This document shows, one piece after another, positions 8,484 to 17,851 of a DNA stretch of 64,000 nucleotides (positions within the stretch are counted from its first letter, which is position 1; each line of letters starts with the position of its first letter). The stretch comes from Enterococcus crotali. GTDB taxonomy: Bacteria; Bacillota; Bacilli; Lactobacillales; Enterococcaceae. The stretch lies in the NCBI RefSeq assembly GCF_000633635.1, contig NZ_AYPQ01000001.1, positions 654,820 to 718,819 on the forward strand, written 5' to 3'. A program made the position numbers and the translations under genes. The notes beneath the pieces were generated by a model. It ran no database searches. It saw nothing but the letters and a program-made list of their open reading frames with translations, and had not been told where the DNA came from.

Positions 8484-9796
8484 ATGTCCATGTTTTTAGA
8501 TCAGGTAACAATTGATGTCAAAGCCGGTAAAGGCGGAGACGGAATGGTTGCCTTTCGTAGAGAGAAATATGTACCAGACGGCGGACCTGCCGGAGGTGAC
8601 GGTGGTCAAGGTGGAGATGTGATTCTTGTTGTAGAAGAAGGATTACGTACTTTGATGGATTTCCGTTTTAACCGTCATTTTAAAGCACAACCTGGTGAAA
8701 ATGGAATGAGTAAAGGGATGCATGGCCGCGGTTCAGAAAATACATTTGTTAAAGTTCCGCCTGGCACCACAGTACGTGATGCGGACACGGGTGTCTTGAT
8801 CGGAGATTTAATCGAGAATGGTCAAACCTTGACAGTAGCCAAAGGCGGAAGAGGTGGTCGCGGAAATATTCGTTTTGCTTCTGCAAAAATCCTGCTCCTG
8901 AAATCGCTGAAAATGGTGAACCAGGGCAAGAAAGAAAAATCGAGCTGGAATTGAAAGTTTTAGCTGATGTTGGTCTAGTCGGCTTCCCATCTGTGGGAAA
9001 ATCGACATTGCTTTCTGTAATTTCCTCAGCACGACCTAAAATCGGTGCGTATCATTTTACCACTTTAGTCCCTAATCTGGGCATGGTTTCAACGAGTGAT
9101 GGACGAAGCTTTGCAGCAGCTGACTTACCTGGTTTAATTGAAGGTGCATCTCAAGGCGTTGGACTTGGAACTCAGTTTTTACGTCATATCGAACGTACCA
9201 GAGTTATTCTACATGTGATCGACATGAGTGGGATGGAAGGACGCGACCCTTATGAGGATTATCTGGCAATCAACAAGGAATTAGCCTCACATAACATGCG
9301 TTTAATGGAACGTCCGCAAATCATCGTAGCGAATAAAATGGATATGCCGGAAGCAGAAGAGAATCTGAAAAAATTCAAAGAACAGATTGAAAAAGAACGG
9401 ACAGATGAATATGCTGATTCGCTACCTATTTTTCCGATTTCAGGTGTTTCGCGCAAAGGAATCGAGCCTTTGCTTAACGCAACAGCAGATTTAATCGATG
9501 TAACGCCGGAATTCCCATTATATGAAGAAGAGATAGTAGAAGATACGGTTCACTATGGCTTCCAGCCAGAAGGACCAGAATTTACGATCGATCGTGATTC
9601 AGATGCGACATGGATTTTATCAGGAGAATCATTAGAAAGATTGTTCGAAATGACAAACTTTGAACATGATGAAAGTGTTATGAGATTTGCACGTCAACTA
9701 CGTGGTATGGGCGTGGATGAAGCCTTGCGTGCTCGTGGAGCAAAAGATGGAGATATTGTTCGAATTGCAGAATATGAATTTGAATTTGTAGATTAA
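8484..9796 (+). CDS. obg: GTPase Obg, reading frame broken by a 1-base deletion
   Basis: Obg is a ribosome- and stress-associated GTPase, essential in B. subtilis. The N-terminal Obg fold, rich in Gly ([18 protein letters not shown]), is read from 8484; the G domain ([10 protein letters not shown]1, [14 protein letters not shown]) and the C-terminal OCT domain are read in another frame to 9796. The shift is at the A-run 8885-8889: adding one A restores the expected [16 protein letters not shown] and a 437-residue protein of normal length. GGAGG precedes the ATG. Because the gene is essential and the defect sits in a homopolymer, I judge it a consensus error, not a pseudogene. Confidence 0.9.
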
Positions 9797-9816
9797 GAGA
9801 AGAGTGAATAAAGAAG

Positions 9817-9846
9817 AGAGCTGATGACTTATTAGCTCTTTTTTTT
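9817..9846 (+). terminator. Terminator of obg
   Basis: AGAGCT pairs with AGCTCT around a short loop, followed by seven T. Confidence 0.6.
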
Positions 9847-9921
9847 ATTGACGATAGTGATTGAATTCACAAGATGAAGTCTACCGATTGCTAAAGCAAT
9901 AGATAGTGTTTTTCACTTAAA

Positions 9922-10362
9922 CTAATGATCAGTATTAAGGTAGAACTGATTTTCTACAGCAGTTTCTAAAACGATTGAGCTTTTGACATTCGCAAACGTC
10001 ATCCACTTGGCTAGTAAGTTCTTCATTTCTGTCGTATTAGCTACTGTTGCTTTGACTAAGTAATTGACATCACCACTAACAATATGCACTTCGTTTATGC
10101 AAGGGGTACTTTTTAATAAGGCTAAAGTTTTTTCAACAGAAAGAGTGACTTGACTTAGTTCAGTGAAAAAGGTGATCGTTTGTTCAACCTGCTCCATAGA
10201 AACTTGAATCGTAAAGTTTTTGATGATGCCTTGTTCCACTAACTTATTGATTCTTTCTTTCACGCTAGGTCGACTCAAATTGATTTTTTGAGATAGTTCA
10301 ACGATTGAGATACGTGAGTTTTCGTGTAGAATGTTTAATAGTTTGCGGTCAGTTTTATCCAA
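9922..10362 (-). CDS. Lrp/AsnC family regulator, probable KynR-like control of the kynurenine cassette
   Basis: A 146-residue Lrp/AsnC regulator: N-terminal helix-turn-helix (DRKLLNILHENSRISIVEL, then LSRPSVKERINKL, about 5-50), a linker, and a C-terminal RAM-type ligand-binding domain. It is divergent from, and 333 bases away from, the MFS-kynU-ald genes. Lrp-type regulators are known to control alanine dehydrogenase genes, and KynR of Pseudomonas is an Lrp family activator of kynurenine genes, so control of the neighbouring cassette is likely but inferred. Effector candidates are kynurenine and alanine. Confidence 0.8.
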   Translation of the reverse strand: MDKTDRKLLNILHENSRISIVELSQKINLSRPSVKERINKLVEQGIIKNFTIQVSMEQVEQTITFFTELSQVTLSVEKTLALLKSTPCINEVHIVSGDVNYLVKATVANTTEMKNLLAKWMTFANVKSSIVLETAVENQFYLNTDH

Positions 10363-10695
10363 TGGTCTACCTCCTTGTTAATTATACTAACAGTAACATT
10401 TTGTCTATTAATTATAGTGGATAACTAGTCTCATTTCCAGATAAAATTAGTTTTACCAGCTTTCAATTTAGTGTATCTTTAAATATCATCCGTTATAAAA
10501 GGGGGGATTCCAGATTGTAAAAATAATTGACACACTTTTTCTAAATCGGAAAGAAAACGGTTACATTTCGTTCATATATTTATATACAAAAAGCTTGAAA
10601 GTTCGATATGATGAAGCTATCTTAAGATGATTCGTATGTTACTAGTAATTGTATTGTTTCTTCAATAAAAGACAAACCAAAAAGGAGCATTCTTT
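10363..10695. promoter_or_regulatory. Divergent control region lrp / kynurenine cassette
   Basis: A gene-free region. A 9-base direct repeat TTAATTATA occurs at 10378-10386 and 10408-10416, 30 bases apart, so on the same face of the helix, which suits an Lrp-type multimer. The copies sit within 55 bases of the lrp start, and TATAAT of a likely lrp promoter lies here on the minus strand. The remaining sequence is AT-rich, with no small gene that I can support. Confidence 0.4.
10595..10623 (+). promoter_or_regulatory. Predicted promoter of the kynurenine cassette
   Basis: TTGAAA (10595-10600), 17-base spacer, TATCTT (10618-10623), about 70 bases before the MFS start. Confidence 0.45.
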
Positions 10696-11883
10696 ATGGT
10701 AAGAAACAGATGGCTAAAATTTTTGTTGTTGTATGTAGGCGGCGTGGTCGTTTCGTTAAGTCAATTAAAATTGGTGCCGATCCAAAATGAATTGGGTCAG
10801 GATTTGGGCGTAAGTCTTTCCCTTGTGTCGTGGTTAATGTCGATTTTTACAGTTTCTGGCATTTTTTTAGCAATTCCGGGAGGTGCATTGGTTACAAGGT
10901 TTGGTCCTAAAAAATTATTAGTTGGCTTGATGGGTTGCTTGGCAATCGGAAATATCTGGGGAGCTTTTTCTAACAATTTTTGGTCTTTATTAATTTCGAG
11001 AGCGATCGAGGGCATTTCTTTTTCAATGATTATCATGGTAGGAATCGTCTTGATCAACTTTTGGTTTAAAGATGGTAGTAGCGGGATTGCCACGGGGCTT
11101 TGGGGGACCTTTTCGGCTTTAGGTTCGATGTTGGCAATGAATTTGTTTAAACCTTTAGCTGTGGCTTATGGTTTGCATTCGCTCTGGCTGATTATCGCAG
11201 GTTTATCTGTGTTGTTGTTGTGTTTGTATCTTTTTTTACTGGATGAGCCGACTAGCCGCACGATTGCTGAGCAAAAAAATGACAAGGGATTAATGACAAA
11301 AGCAATAACAAATAAGTCGATTTGGCTGTTGGCCTTTGCTCAAGGTTGTATGGCATTTATACTATTTGCTTTTATCAATCTGTACCCGCAGATGTATACC
11401 CAGCAGTATGGTTTATCAGAGTCATTGGCTAATAGTTACACGGGTTATTTCGGATTATTCGGTATTCCCTTTGGTGCTTTGGCAGGTTACTTGATCGATA
11501 AAACTAAAAAAGGGCAAATTATCATTTTCTGTTCCTTTATGTTGATGCTTGGGGCAACGCTTTGGATGGGCTATTTAGGAAGCAACGTGACTTTTATTGC
11601 ACAGCTTTTTGCACTCTCAGCTGGTGCCAGTTTGTCTTCTTCTTGTGTGATGATTTTAGCACCAAAAGTTGTGAAACAAGAGCGTTTGATAGGTGCTAGT
11701 ATTTCATTTATCAATTTATTTTATTATATAGGTATCTTTATAGGAACACCGCTTGTCACAAAAATTAGTGAATCCAGCCAATCTTGGACAGTAGCTATAT
11801 ATGTACTCAGCAGTGTGGGAGTTGTCGCACTGTTGGCAGTAGTGGGATTTGTTAAGCTAAACAAAAAAAATGTGTTGTCCTAA
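10696..11883 (+). CDS. MFS transporter of the CynX/NimT type, in the kynurenine cassette
   Basis: A 395-residue membrane protein with about 12 helices. The MFS signature after helix 2 (GGALVTRFGPKKLL) and the mid-protein equivalent (GALAGYLIDKTKKGQ) are present. AAAGGAG precedes the ATG. It is the first gene of the set followed by kynureninase (79 bases on) and alanine dehydrogenase, so the likely cargo is kynurenine coming in or anthranilate going out; the sequence alone cannot distinguish these. MFS family membership is clear, the substrate is inference. Confidence 0.8.
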   Translation: MVRNRWLKFLLLYVGGVVVSLSQLKLVPIQNELGQDLGVSLSLVSWLMSIFTVSGIFLAIPGGALVTRFGPKKLLVGLMGCLAIGNIWGAFSNNFWSLLISRAIEGISFSMIIMVGIVLINFWFKDGSSGIATGLWGTFSALGSMLAMNLFKPLAVAYGLHSLWLIIAGLSVLLLCLYLFLLDEPTSRTIAEQKNDKGLMTKAITNKSIWLLAFAQGCMAFILFAFINLYPQMYTQQYGLSESLANSYTGYFGLFGIPFGALAGYLIDKTKKGQIIIFCSFMLMLGATLWMGYLGSNVTFIAQLFALSAGASLSSSCVMILAPKVVKQERLIGASISFINLFYYIGIFIGTPLVTKISESSQSWTVAIYVLSSVGVVALLAVVGFVKLNKKNVLS

Positions 11884-11962
11884 TTTATCGTATTCAAAAA
11901 GAAGTATTTTCATTTAAAAATGATGCTTCTTTTAAATAAAAAAACTTGGAAGGTGACGAATA

Positions 11963-13234
11963 ATGGAAAGAATATTTCAAACAGACCTTGCTTTTGCAAA
12001 GGAAATGGACCAAAAGGATCCACTTAGAAGTATCAGAGACCGATTTTATGTTCAACCTGGTGAAATATACATGGACGGTAATTCATTAGGTCTGGCGTCA
12101 AAGGATGCTGAAAAAGCGTTGCTGAATATGATGGATATCTGGAAAACTGAAGGAATCAAACTGTGGGATGGTTTGTTCCATTATGCAGGGAAATTAGGTG
12201 AGATGTCGGCACCGTTGATTAATGCTCATCCAGATGAGGTCGTAATCACAGGCAGTACCACAATCAACATCCATCAATGTATCAGTACATTATACAAACC
12301 AACAAAAGATCGATATAAAATTTTAGTGGACGACTTAAATTTTCCAACTGATCGTTATGCGATCGACAGCCAAGTTCGTTTAAAAGGTTATGACCCGAAT
12401 GATGCAGTGAAAGTTGTAAAAAGTGCAGATGGACGGTTGATCGATGAGTCAGCTGTTATTGAAGCAATGACAGATGATGTGGCGATCATCTTATTGCCAA
12501 CCGTGTTATACCGCAGTTCACAAGTATTGGATATGAAACGAGTGACAGAAGCGGCACATAAAAGAGGAATTTTGATTGGTTGGGACTTATGTCATGCGAT
12601 TGGTGCAATACCGATGGATTTCAAAGATGTCGATCCTGATTTTGCCATCTGGTGTACGTATAAATATTTATCAGCAGGACCAGGTTCGATCGCGGGCTTA
12701 TATATGAATCAAAAACATTTTAAAGAAACACCAGGATTAGCAGGCTGGTGGGGAAATAAAGATGATACACAGTTTGAATTGAAACACGAGTTTGAGCACC
12801 AACGTGATGCGAGCGGTTGGCAAATAGGTTCCCCAAGTTTCTTGGCGATGGCGCCATTAGAAGGAACATTAACGATTTTTAATGAAGTAGGGATGGATAA
12901 GATTCGAGCAAAATCATTATCTATCACCGCTTATCTAATGTATTTGATCGACGAAAAACTTGCAAAATATGGTTATGCTGTTGGCAATCCCCGTGAAGAT
13001 AGTAAACGCGGAGGACACGTTTGTTTAGAACATGAAGAAGCGTATCGGATTTGCAAAGCGTTGAAGGAAGCGAATATCATTCCAGATTTTAGAGAGCCTA
13101 ATGTGATTCGTTTAGCGCCAATTGCGTTGTACAACACCTATGAAGAAGTATACACCTTAGTTGAAACGTTAGAAGATATTGCTGTAAATAAAAAGTATGA
13201 GAATTTCAGTAATGAACGGACATTAGTTGTTTAA
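11963..13234 (+). CDS. kynU: Kynureninase
   Basis: A 423-residue PLP enzyme that cleaves L-kynurenine to anthranilate and L-alanine. It is recognised by the kynureninase motifs YMDGNSLGL (36-44), the FPTDRYAIDS segment (127-136), DLCHAIGA with Asp208, CTYKYLSAGPGS with the PLP lysine at Lys234, AGWWG, QIGSPSFL and RGGHVCLEH. Length is normal and the reading frame intact. The start has an AAGGTG site. It lies 79 bases after the MFS gene and 23 before the alanine dehydrogenase start. No tryptophan dioxygenase, formamidase or kynurenine monooxygenase gene is nearby, which points to use of kynurenine made elsewhere. Confidence 0.93.
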   Translation: MERIFQTDLAFAKEMDQKDPLRSIRDRFYVQPGEIYMDGNSLGLASKDAEKALLNMMDIWKTEGIKLWDGLFHYAGKLGEMSAPLINAHPDEVVITGSTTINIHQCISTLYKPTKDRYKILVDDLNFPTDRYAIDSQVRLKGYDPNDAVKVVKSADGRLIDESAVIEAMTDDVAIILLPTVLYRSSQVLDMKRVTEAAHKRGILIGWDLCHAIGAIPMDFKDVDPDFAIWCTYKYLSAGPGSIAGLYMNQKHFKETPGLAGWWGNKDDTQFELKHEFEHQRDASGWQIGSPSFLAMAPLEGTLTIFNEVGMDKIRAKSLSITAYLMYLIDEKLAKYGYAVGNPREDSKRGGHVCLEHEEAYRICKALKEANIIPDFREPNVIRLAPIALYNTYEEVYTLVETLEDIAVNKKYENFSNERTLVV

Positions 13235-13257
13235 AATAAATCAGTGAGGTGAAAATC

Positions 13258-14370
13258 ATGCGTATCGGTATTCCAAAGGAAATCAAAAACAATGAAAATA
13301 GAATTGCTATTACGCCTGCTGGAGTCGTTAGTCTGATCAATAATGGTCATCAAGTAGTTATTGAAAGCGAAGCAGGACTTGGCTCAGGCTTTACAAATCA
13401 AGAATTTCAAGAGGTTGGTGCCGAAATTGAACAAGATGCCGCAGCAGTTTGGCAGTCTGACATGGTTATTAAAGTAAAAGAACCACTAAAAGAAGAGTTT
13501 CAATATTTTCATGAGGACTTGATTTTATTCACCTATCTACATTTGGCACCAGAACCTGAATTAACAGACTCATTGATCGCAAATAACGTAACAGCTGTAG
13601 CGTATGAAACAATGAGTCTAAATCATACCTTGCCATTATTAACGCCGATGAGCGAAGTAGCAGGTAGAATGTCTGTCCAAGTCGGTGCACAGTTTTTGGA
13701 AAAACCCAAGGGCGGAGAAGGGATTTTACTGTTTGGTGTACCAGGCGTCGAAAGAGGAAAAGTTGTGATTATCGGCGGTGGCGTTGCAGGGACTAACGCA
13801 GCGAAAATCGCGATTGGTTTAGGCGCAAAAGTGACAATTTTAGATGTTAATCCTAATCGTTTGGCAGAATTGGATGATCTTTTCGGTAACAATGTCCAAA
13901 CACTGATTTCTAATGCGTATCATATTGAAAATAAAGTAAAAGAAGCCGACGTTGTGATTGGCGCCGTTTTGATTCCAGGAGCAAAAGCACCAAAATTAGT
14001 GACTGAGAAAATGGTCAAGCAAATGAAACCAGGTGCGGTAATTGTTGATATTGCAATCGATCAAGGCGGGATTTTTGAAACAACTGATCAAATCACGACC
14101 CATGATAATCCAACCTATGTCAAACATGGTGTTGTACATTATGCAGTAGCTAATATGCCAGGTGCAGTTCCTAGAACATCAACCTTTGCTTTGACTAACG
14201 CCACGATTCCATACGCGGTCACGATTGCCAACAAAGGAATTGTCCAAGCGGCGAAAGAAAATTCTACGGTTTCAACGGGAATCAATACGTACAAAAAACA
14301 TTTAACAATGGAAGCGGTAGCAAAGGATCAAAACAAAGAATACACGCCAGTATGTGAGTTGTTAAAATAA
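13258..14370 (+). CDS. ald: Alanine dehydrogenase
   Basis: A 370-residue NAD-dependent enzyme that deaminates L-alanine to pyruvate and ammonia, reversibly. The family start [20 protein letters not shown], the His of FTYLHLAPE, and the Rossmann motif [16 protein letters not shown] with LDVN are all visible. Start at 13258 is preferred to an in-frame GTG nine bases earlier because AGGTG sits 8 bases before it. It directly follows kynU, whose second product is L-alanine, so the pair would convert the kynurenine side chain into pyruvate and ammonium. It is closed by a strong terminator. Confidence 0.93.
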   Translation: MRIGIPKEIKNNENRIAITPAGVVSLINNGHQVVIESEAGLGSGFTNQEFQEVGAEIEQDAAAVWQSDMVIKVKEPLKEEFQYFHEDLILFTYLHLAPEPELTDSLIANNVTAVAYETMSLNHTLPLLTPMSEVAGRMSVQVGAQFLEKPKGGEGILLFGVPGVERGKVVIIGGGVAGTNAAKIAIGLGAKVTILDVNPNRLAELDDLFGNNVQTLISNAYHIENKVKEADVVIGAVLIPGAKAPKLVTEKMVKQMKPGAVIVDIAIDQGGIFETTDQITTHDNPTYVKHGVVHYAVANMPGAVPRTSTFALTNATIPYAVTIANKGIVQAAKENSTVSTGINTYKKHLTMEAVAKDQNKEYTPVCELLK

Positions 14371-14383
14371 AAATACTTTTTTT

Positions 14384-14438
14384 AGATGAGGTTGGGTCAG
14401 AAGAGGTTGCTTCTGATCCCAGGCTCATCTCTTTTTTT
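14384..14438 (+). terminator. Terminator of the kynurenine cassette
   Basis: AGATGAG and TTGGGTCAGAAG pair with CTTCTGATCCCA and CTCATCT, then a run of seven T. The inner part, AGAGGTTGCTTCTG, recurs in inverted form at 44158-44171 near plsY, so it may belong to a dispersed terminator family. Confidence 0.75.
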
Positions 14439-14499
14439 CGCTTTAAGCTTCATTTATGGTTCCTCTTATACAATGAATTTAGTCAAAGGAGGAGATAAA

Positions 14500-15228
14500 A
14501 TGGTGAAACTAAAAAACAGCTTTCAACGGAAAGAAAAAAAATACCCACTGACAAATGAAAAATATTATCTGCTTAGAGAAAGATTACAGCCTTATATGCA
14601 AGAAGACGAATATGGACTACATACAATTATTTCTATTTATTTTGATACGGCAGATTATGAGATGATTCGACATTCTGTCACAAAACCAATATATAAGGAA
14701 AAATTCCGGATTCGCAGCTATGGCATTCCGAATGAAACATCAACTGTTTTTATGGAAATTAAAAAGAAAGTCAGTGGAGTCGTCTACAAGAGAAGGATTG
14801 CTCTTTCGTATCAATCCGCTAAAGAGTATATCCAGCATCCACATTCATGCAAATTTGAACAAACCAAAGACCAGCAAATCAAACAGGAAATTGACTGGTT
14901 AGTCGCTAGAAAAAGATTAGAGCCTAAAGTGATGATTGCCTATGATCGACGAGCGCTTTTTGATACAGAAAACGAAGATTTTCGTATTACATTTGATTTT
15001 AATATTCGTTATCGAAAAGAAGAATTAACCCAAGCGTTAGATGATAAAGGAGAACGAGTGGCATCTGAAATCGATGTGTTGATGGAAGTGAAAGCTTTAG
15101 GTGCTTATCCTCTTTGGTTTTCAGAACTGTTAGCAGAACTTGAAATCTATCCAGCCTCGTTTTCAAAGTATGCTCAAACTTATCAAAGATATTTATATTG
15201 TAAGGAGGATTTTTTTAATGTTGTCTAG
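14500..15228 (+). CDS. VTC domain protein (polyphosphate polymerase-like)
   Basis: A 242-residue soluble protein of the VTC domain, a triphosphate-tunnel fold used in eukaryotes to make polyphosphate. Basic and acidic strand residues expected of the tunnel are visible: RKEKKYPL at the start, ISIYFDT, KEKFRIRSY, FMEIKKK, YKRR, MIAYDRR, ITFDFNIRYR and LMEVKALG. Start at 14500 follows AAAGGAGGAG. It overlaps the next gene by 11 bases and forms an operon with a DUF4956 membrane protein and a lipoprotein, a combination seen in many bacteria. Whether it makes polyphosphate or modifies another polymer is unknown. Confidence 0.8.
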   Translation: MVKLKNSFQRKEKKYPLTNEKYYLLRERLQPYMQEDEYGLHTIISIYFDTADYEMIRHSVTKPIYKEKFRIRSYGIPNETSTVFMEIKKKVSGVVYKRRIALSYQSAKEYIQHPHSCKFEQTKDQQIKQEIDWLVARKRLEPKVMIAYDRRALFDTENEDFRITFDFNIRYRKEELTQALDDKGERVASEIDVLMEVKALGAYPLWFSELLAELEIYPASFSKYAQTYQRYLYCKEDFFNVV

Positions 15229-15895
15229 TTTATTAGTCGAAAGTACCGTGGAATTGTCATTCAAGCAGTTGTTACTTTGTATCGTTACTTCTATTGCGCT
15301 GGGACTTTTAGTTGCATGCGTTCATATGTATAGAAATGTTTATAGTAAAAATTTTGTGATCACGCTAGCTGTTTTACCAGTATTAGTTCAGTTGGTGATC
15401 ATGTTAGTCAATGGAAATCTAGGAACAGGAGTGGCAGTTTTAGGGGCGTTCAGCTTGATTAGATTTCGTTCAGTAGCCGGTGGAGCAAGAGAAATCACGA
15501 GTATTTTTTGGTCGATGGGAATTGGTTTAGCTACTGGCATGGGATTTGTGAGCTACATTGCTATTTTTTCCGTAATCATTGCCTGCTTCTTATTGTTTTT
15601 AAATACGATTCATTTTGGAGAAAAGCAAAAAGTGACGGAACGTGAAGTTAAAGTTACCATTCCAGAAGATTTAGATTATCCTGGTTTATTTGATGATTTA
15701 TTTCAGCAATATGCCTATACATCTAACTTAGATTCAGTAAAAACAACCAATATGGGCAGTTTGTATGAACTACGTTATCGAATAACACTAAAAGATAGTC
15801 AAATGGAAAAAGAATTGATGGATGCTATGCGTGTTAGAAATGGTAATTTAACGATTATTTCAGGCAAGGTTTCAACAAATAGAGAAGAATTGTAG
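15218..15895 (+). CDS. DUF4956 family membrane protein
   Basis: A 225-residue protein with about four membrane segments in the first 145 residues (including the typical GAFSLIRFRSVAGGAREI loop) and a soluble C-terminal domain with an alternating strand pattern. DUF4956 proteins habitually neighbour VTC-domain genes and are of unknown function; a joint role in membrane-coupled polymer handling is inference. Start at 15218 is set by AAGGAGG at 15202-15208, inside the end of the VTC gene. The loop RFRSVAGGARE is the best conserved part and could bind phosphate. Confidence 0.8.
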   Translation: MLSSLLVESTVELSFKQLLLCIVTSIALGLLVACVHMYRNVYSKNFVITLAVLPVLVQLVIMLVNGNLGTGVAVLGAFSLIRFRSVAGGAREITSIFWSMGIGLATGMGFVSYIAIFSVIIACFLLFLNTIHFGEKQKVTEREVKVTIPEDLDYPGLFDDLFQQYAYTSNLDSVKTTNMGSLYELRYRITLKDSQMEKELMDAMRVRNGNLTIISGKVSTNREEL

Positions 15896-15904
15896 GTGAG
15901 GATC

Positions 15905-17782
15905 ATGAAAAAAACAAAATTTGGTTTAGCTGTATTAACGATATTGCTTATGCTGCTAACAGGATGTGCCAAAGAAACCACCCAAACGACAACTACTTCA
16001 ACTTCGAAAAGCAAAGAACAAGTTGTTGCGGTTCAAGAGGCTAACAAATCAGCTGATAATAAATACGGTGCTTATTCTGAAGAAGATTTTAATGAAAGTT
16101 ATGACGAAAAAAATGCTACCAAAATTGAATTGAAAGATTCTGGCAGCAAAATAACTGGAACAGGCGCTTCGGAAAAGGATCAAACAATCACTATTACTAC
16201 TGGTGGTACTTATATTGTATCAGGGAGCTACAACGGACAAATAAAAATCAAAGCGAATGAAGAAAATGTTCATCTCGTTCTAAACGGAGTATCGATAACT
16301 AATGATTCGTCGTCAGCAATTTATGTAGAACAAGCAAAAAAAGTAATTACGACTTTAGCACAAGATACAAAAAACAGCCTTATAGATGGTTCTGAATACA
16401 CGTTTGCTACAGCAGGTGAGACAGAACCAGATGCCACCTTTTTCAGTAAAGATGACTTAACGATCAATGGCACTGGAACACTAGAAGTTACAGGTAATTA
16501 TAGTAACGGGATTCGTAGTAAAGATGATTTAGTGATTACGAATGGAATAATCAGTGTTACAGCTAAAAATAACGCAATCAAAGGCAAAGATTCTGTATCA
16601 ATCGCAAATGGAACCTTCTCAATAAAGACAACTGAAGGTGACGGTATCCAAGCAAATAATAGCACAGACGCGGATAAAGGATGGGTCGCGATCGATGGTG
16701 GGACGTTTACGATTAAATCAGGTAACGATGGGATTCAGGCAGAAACAAATTTATCTATTGCGAAATCTGATATCAAGATACAAACAGCAGCGGGGTATAA
16801 TGACCAATCAATTGACACGACAGCCAGCTATAAAGGATTAAAAGCCTCAGGAAATATTATTGTAGACGATGGTACGTTTGACTTAAACACGGCCGATGAT
16901 GCAATCCATTCAAATGCGACCGTTACAATCAATAACGGTACTTTCACAGTAGCAAGTGGAGATGACGGGATTCATGCAGATACTGATTTGCTGATCAATA
17001 AGGGAAAGATAATAGTCAATCACTCTTATGAAGGATTGGAAGGTGCAACGGTAACGATTAACAACGGCGATATTTCTGTTAATGCAACAGATGATGGCAT
17101 CAATGCAGCTGGTGGTAGTTCAGGTGAGCAAGAGCAAGAAGGACAATTTGGTGCAGATTCATTTGGTGAACCTGGCGGTGGACAGCCCGGTGGTGGCGGT
17201 GATAGCACTAAATTTATAGAAGTAAACGGCGGAACGACCTATGTAAATGCAGACGGCGACGGGATCGATAGTAACGGTGATATTCGAATGACTGCAGGCA
17301 CACTAATCGTAAATGGGCCAACTAATGATGGAAATGGAGCACTTGATTACGATGGAACCTTTACAATAGATGGTGGAATCTTTGTTGCAAGCGGCAGCTC
17401 TGGTATGGCAATGAGCGCAAGCGATGCGTCTTCTCAAGCAGCGCTGAGTCTTTACTTTGACGATACTCAAACAGCAGGAACTCTTGTCAATCTTAAAAAT
17501 GCTGCAGGGAATACAATCATTTCATTTGCACCAGAAAAGGATTTTTCTCATATCGCAATCAGTTCATCTGATCTAAAAGTGGGCGAAACAGTAACATTAT
17601 CTACTGGCGGTAAGGATTCTGGGGAAGCAAAACATGGTTTGTATAGTGACAGTAGTTATTCAGATGGAACAGAACAGGCAAAAATTTCGATCAACGACAT
17701 AATAACATCAGTCGATCAATCTGGCGCAGAAGTTACTGGTAGCCAAATGGGCGGAGGGCCTGGAGGGCAACCACCAAGATAA
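15905..17782 (+). CDS. Lipoprotein with beta-helix-like repeats (carbohydrate-binding domain family)
   Basis: A 625-residue exported lipoprotein. The lipobox LLTGC places the lipidated Cys at residue 21. After a Thr/Ser-rich linker come many short repeats of the form TINNGTF.V.SGDDGIHA, as in the carbohydrate-binding (DUF4353-like) family, probably forming a right-handed beta-solenoid on the cell surface. A Gly/Pro/Gln-rich insertion lies around residue 420, and the C-terminus ends in a similar GGGPGGQPPR tail. It follows the VTC and DUF4956 genes directly and likely shares their transcript. In other bacteria such operons often include CotH; none is visible here. Confidence 0.75.
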   Translation: MKKTKFGLAVLTILLMLLTGCAKETTQTTTTSTSKSKEQVVAVQEANKSADNKYGAYSEEDFNESYDEKNATKIELKDSGSKITGTGASEKDQTITITTGGTYIVSGSYNGQIKIKANEENVHLVLNGVSITNDSSSAIYVEQAKKVITTLAQDTKNSLIDGSEYTFATAGETEPDATFFSKDDLTINGTGTLEVTGNYSNGIRSKDDLVITNGIISVTAKNNAIKGKDSVSIANGTFSIKTTEGDGIQANNSTDADKGWVAIDGGTFTIKSGNDGIQAETNLSIAKSDIKIQTAAGYNDQSIDTTASYKGLKASGNIIVDDGTFDLNTADDAIHSNATVTINNGTFTVASGDDGIHADTDLLINKGKIIVNHSYEGLEGATVTINNGDISVNATDDGINAAGGSSGEQEQEGQFGADSFGEPGGGQPGGGGDSTKFIEVNGGTTYVNADGDGIDSNGDIRMTAGTLIVNGPTNDGNGALDYDGTFTIDGGIFVASGSSGMAMSASDASSQAALSLYFDDTQTAGTLVNLKNAAGNTIISFAPEKDFSHIAISSSDLKVGETVTLSTGGKDSGEAKHGLYSDSSYSDGTEQAKISINDIITSVDQSGAEVTGSQMGGGPGGQPPR

Positions 17783-17851
17783 TTGATTTTCATTGCTTTA
17801 ATGGCTAGTTTATTGATAGAATAAGGATATCAAATAGAACGAGGTGGTCGT

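Noticed and set aside
10696-11883. MFS gene as a drug exporter
   Set aside because: Nothing shows drug specificity, and the context points to kynurenine or anthranilate.
16200-17400. A DNA repeat array or CRISPR-like pattern in the lipoprotein gene
   Set aside because: The periodicity is at protein level (solenoid repeats of Gly/Asn/Thr/Asp); there are no identical direct repeats with unique spacers.
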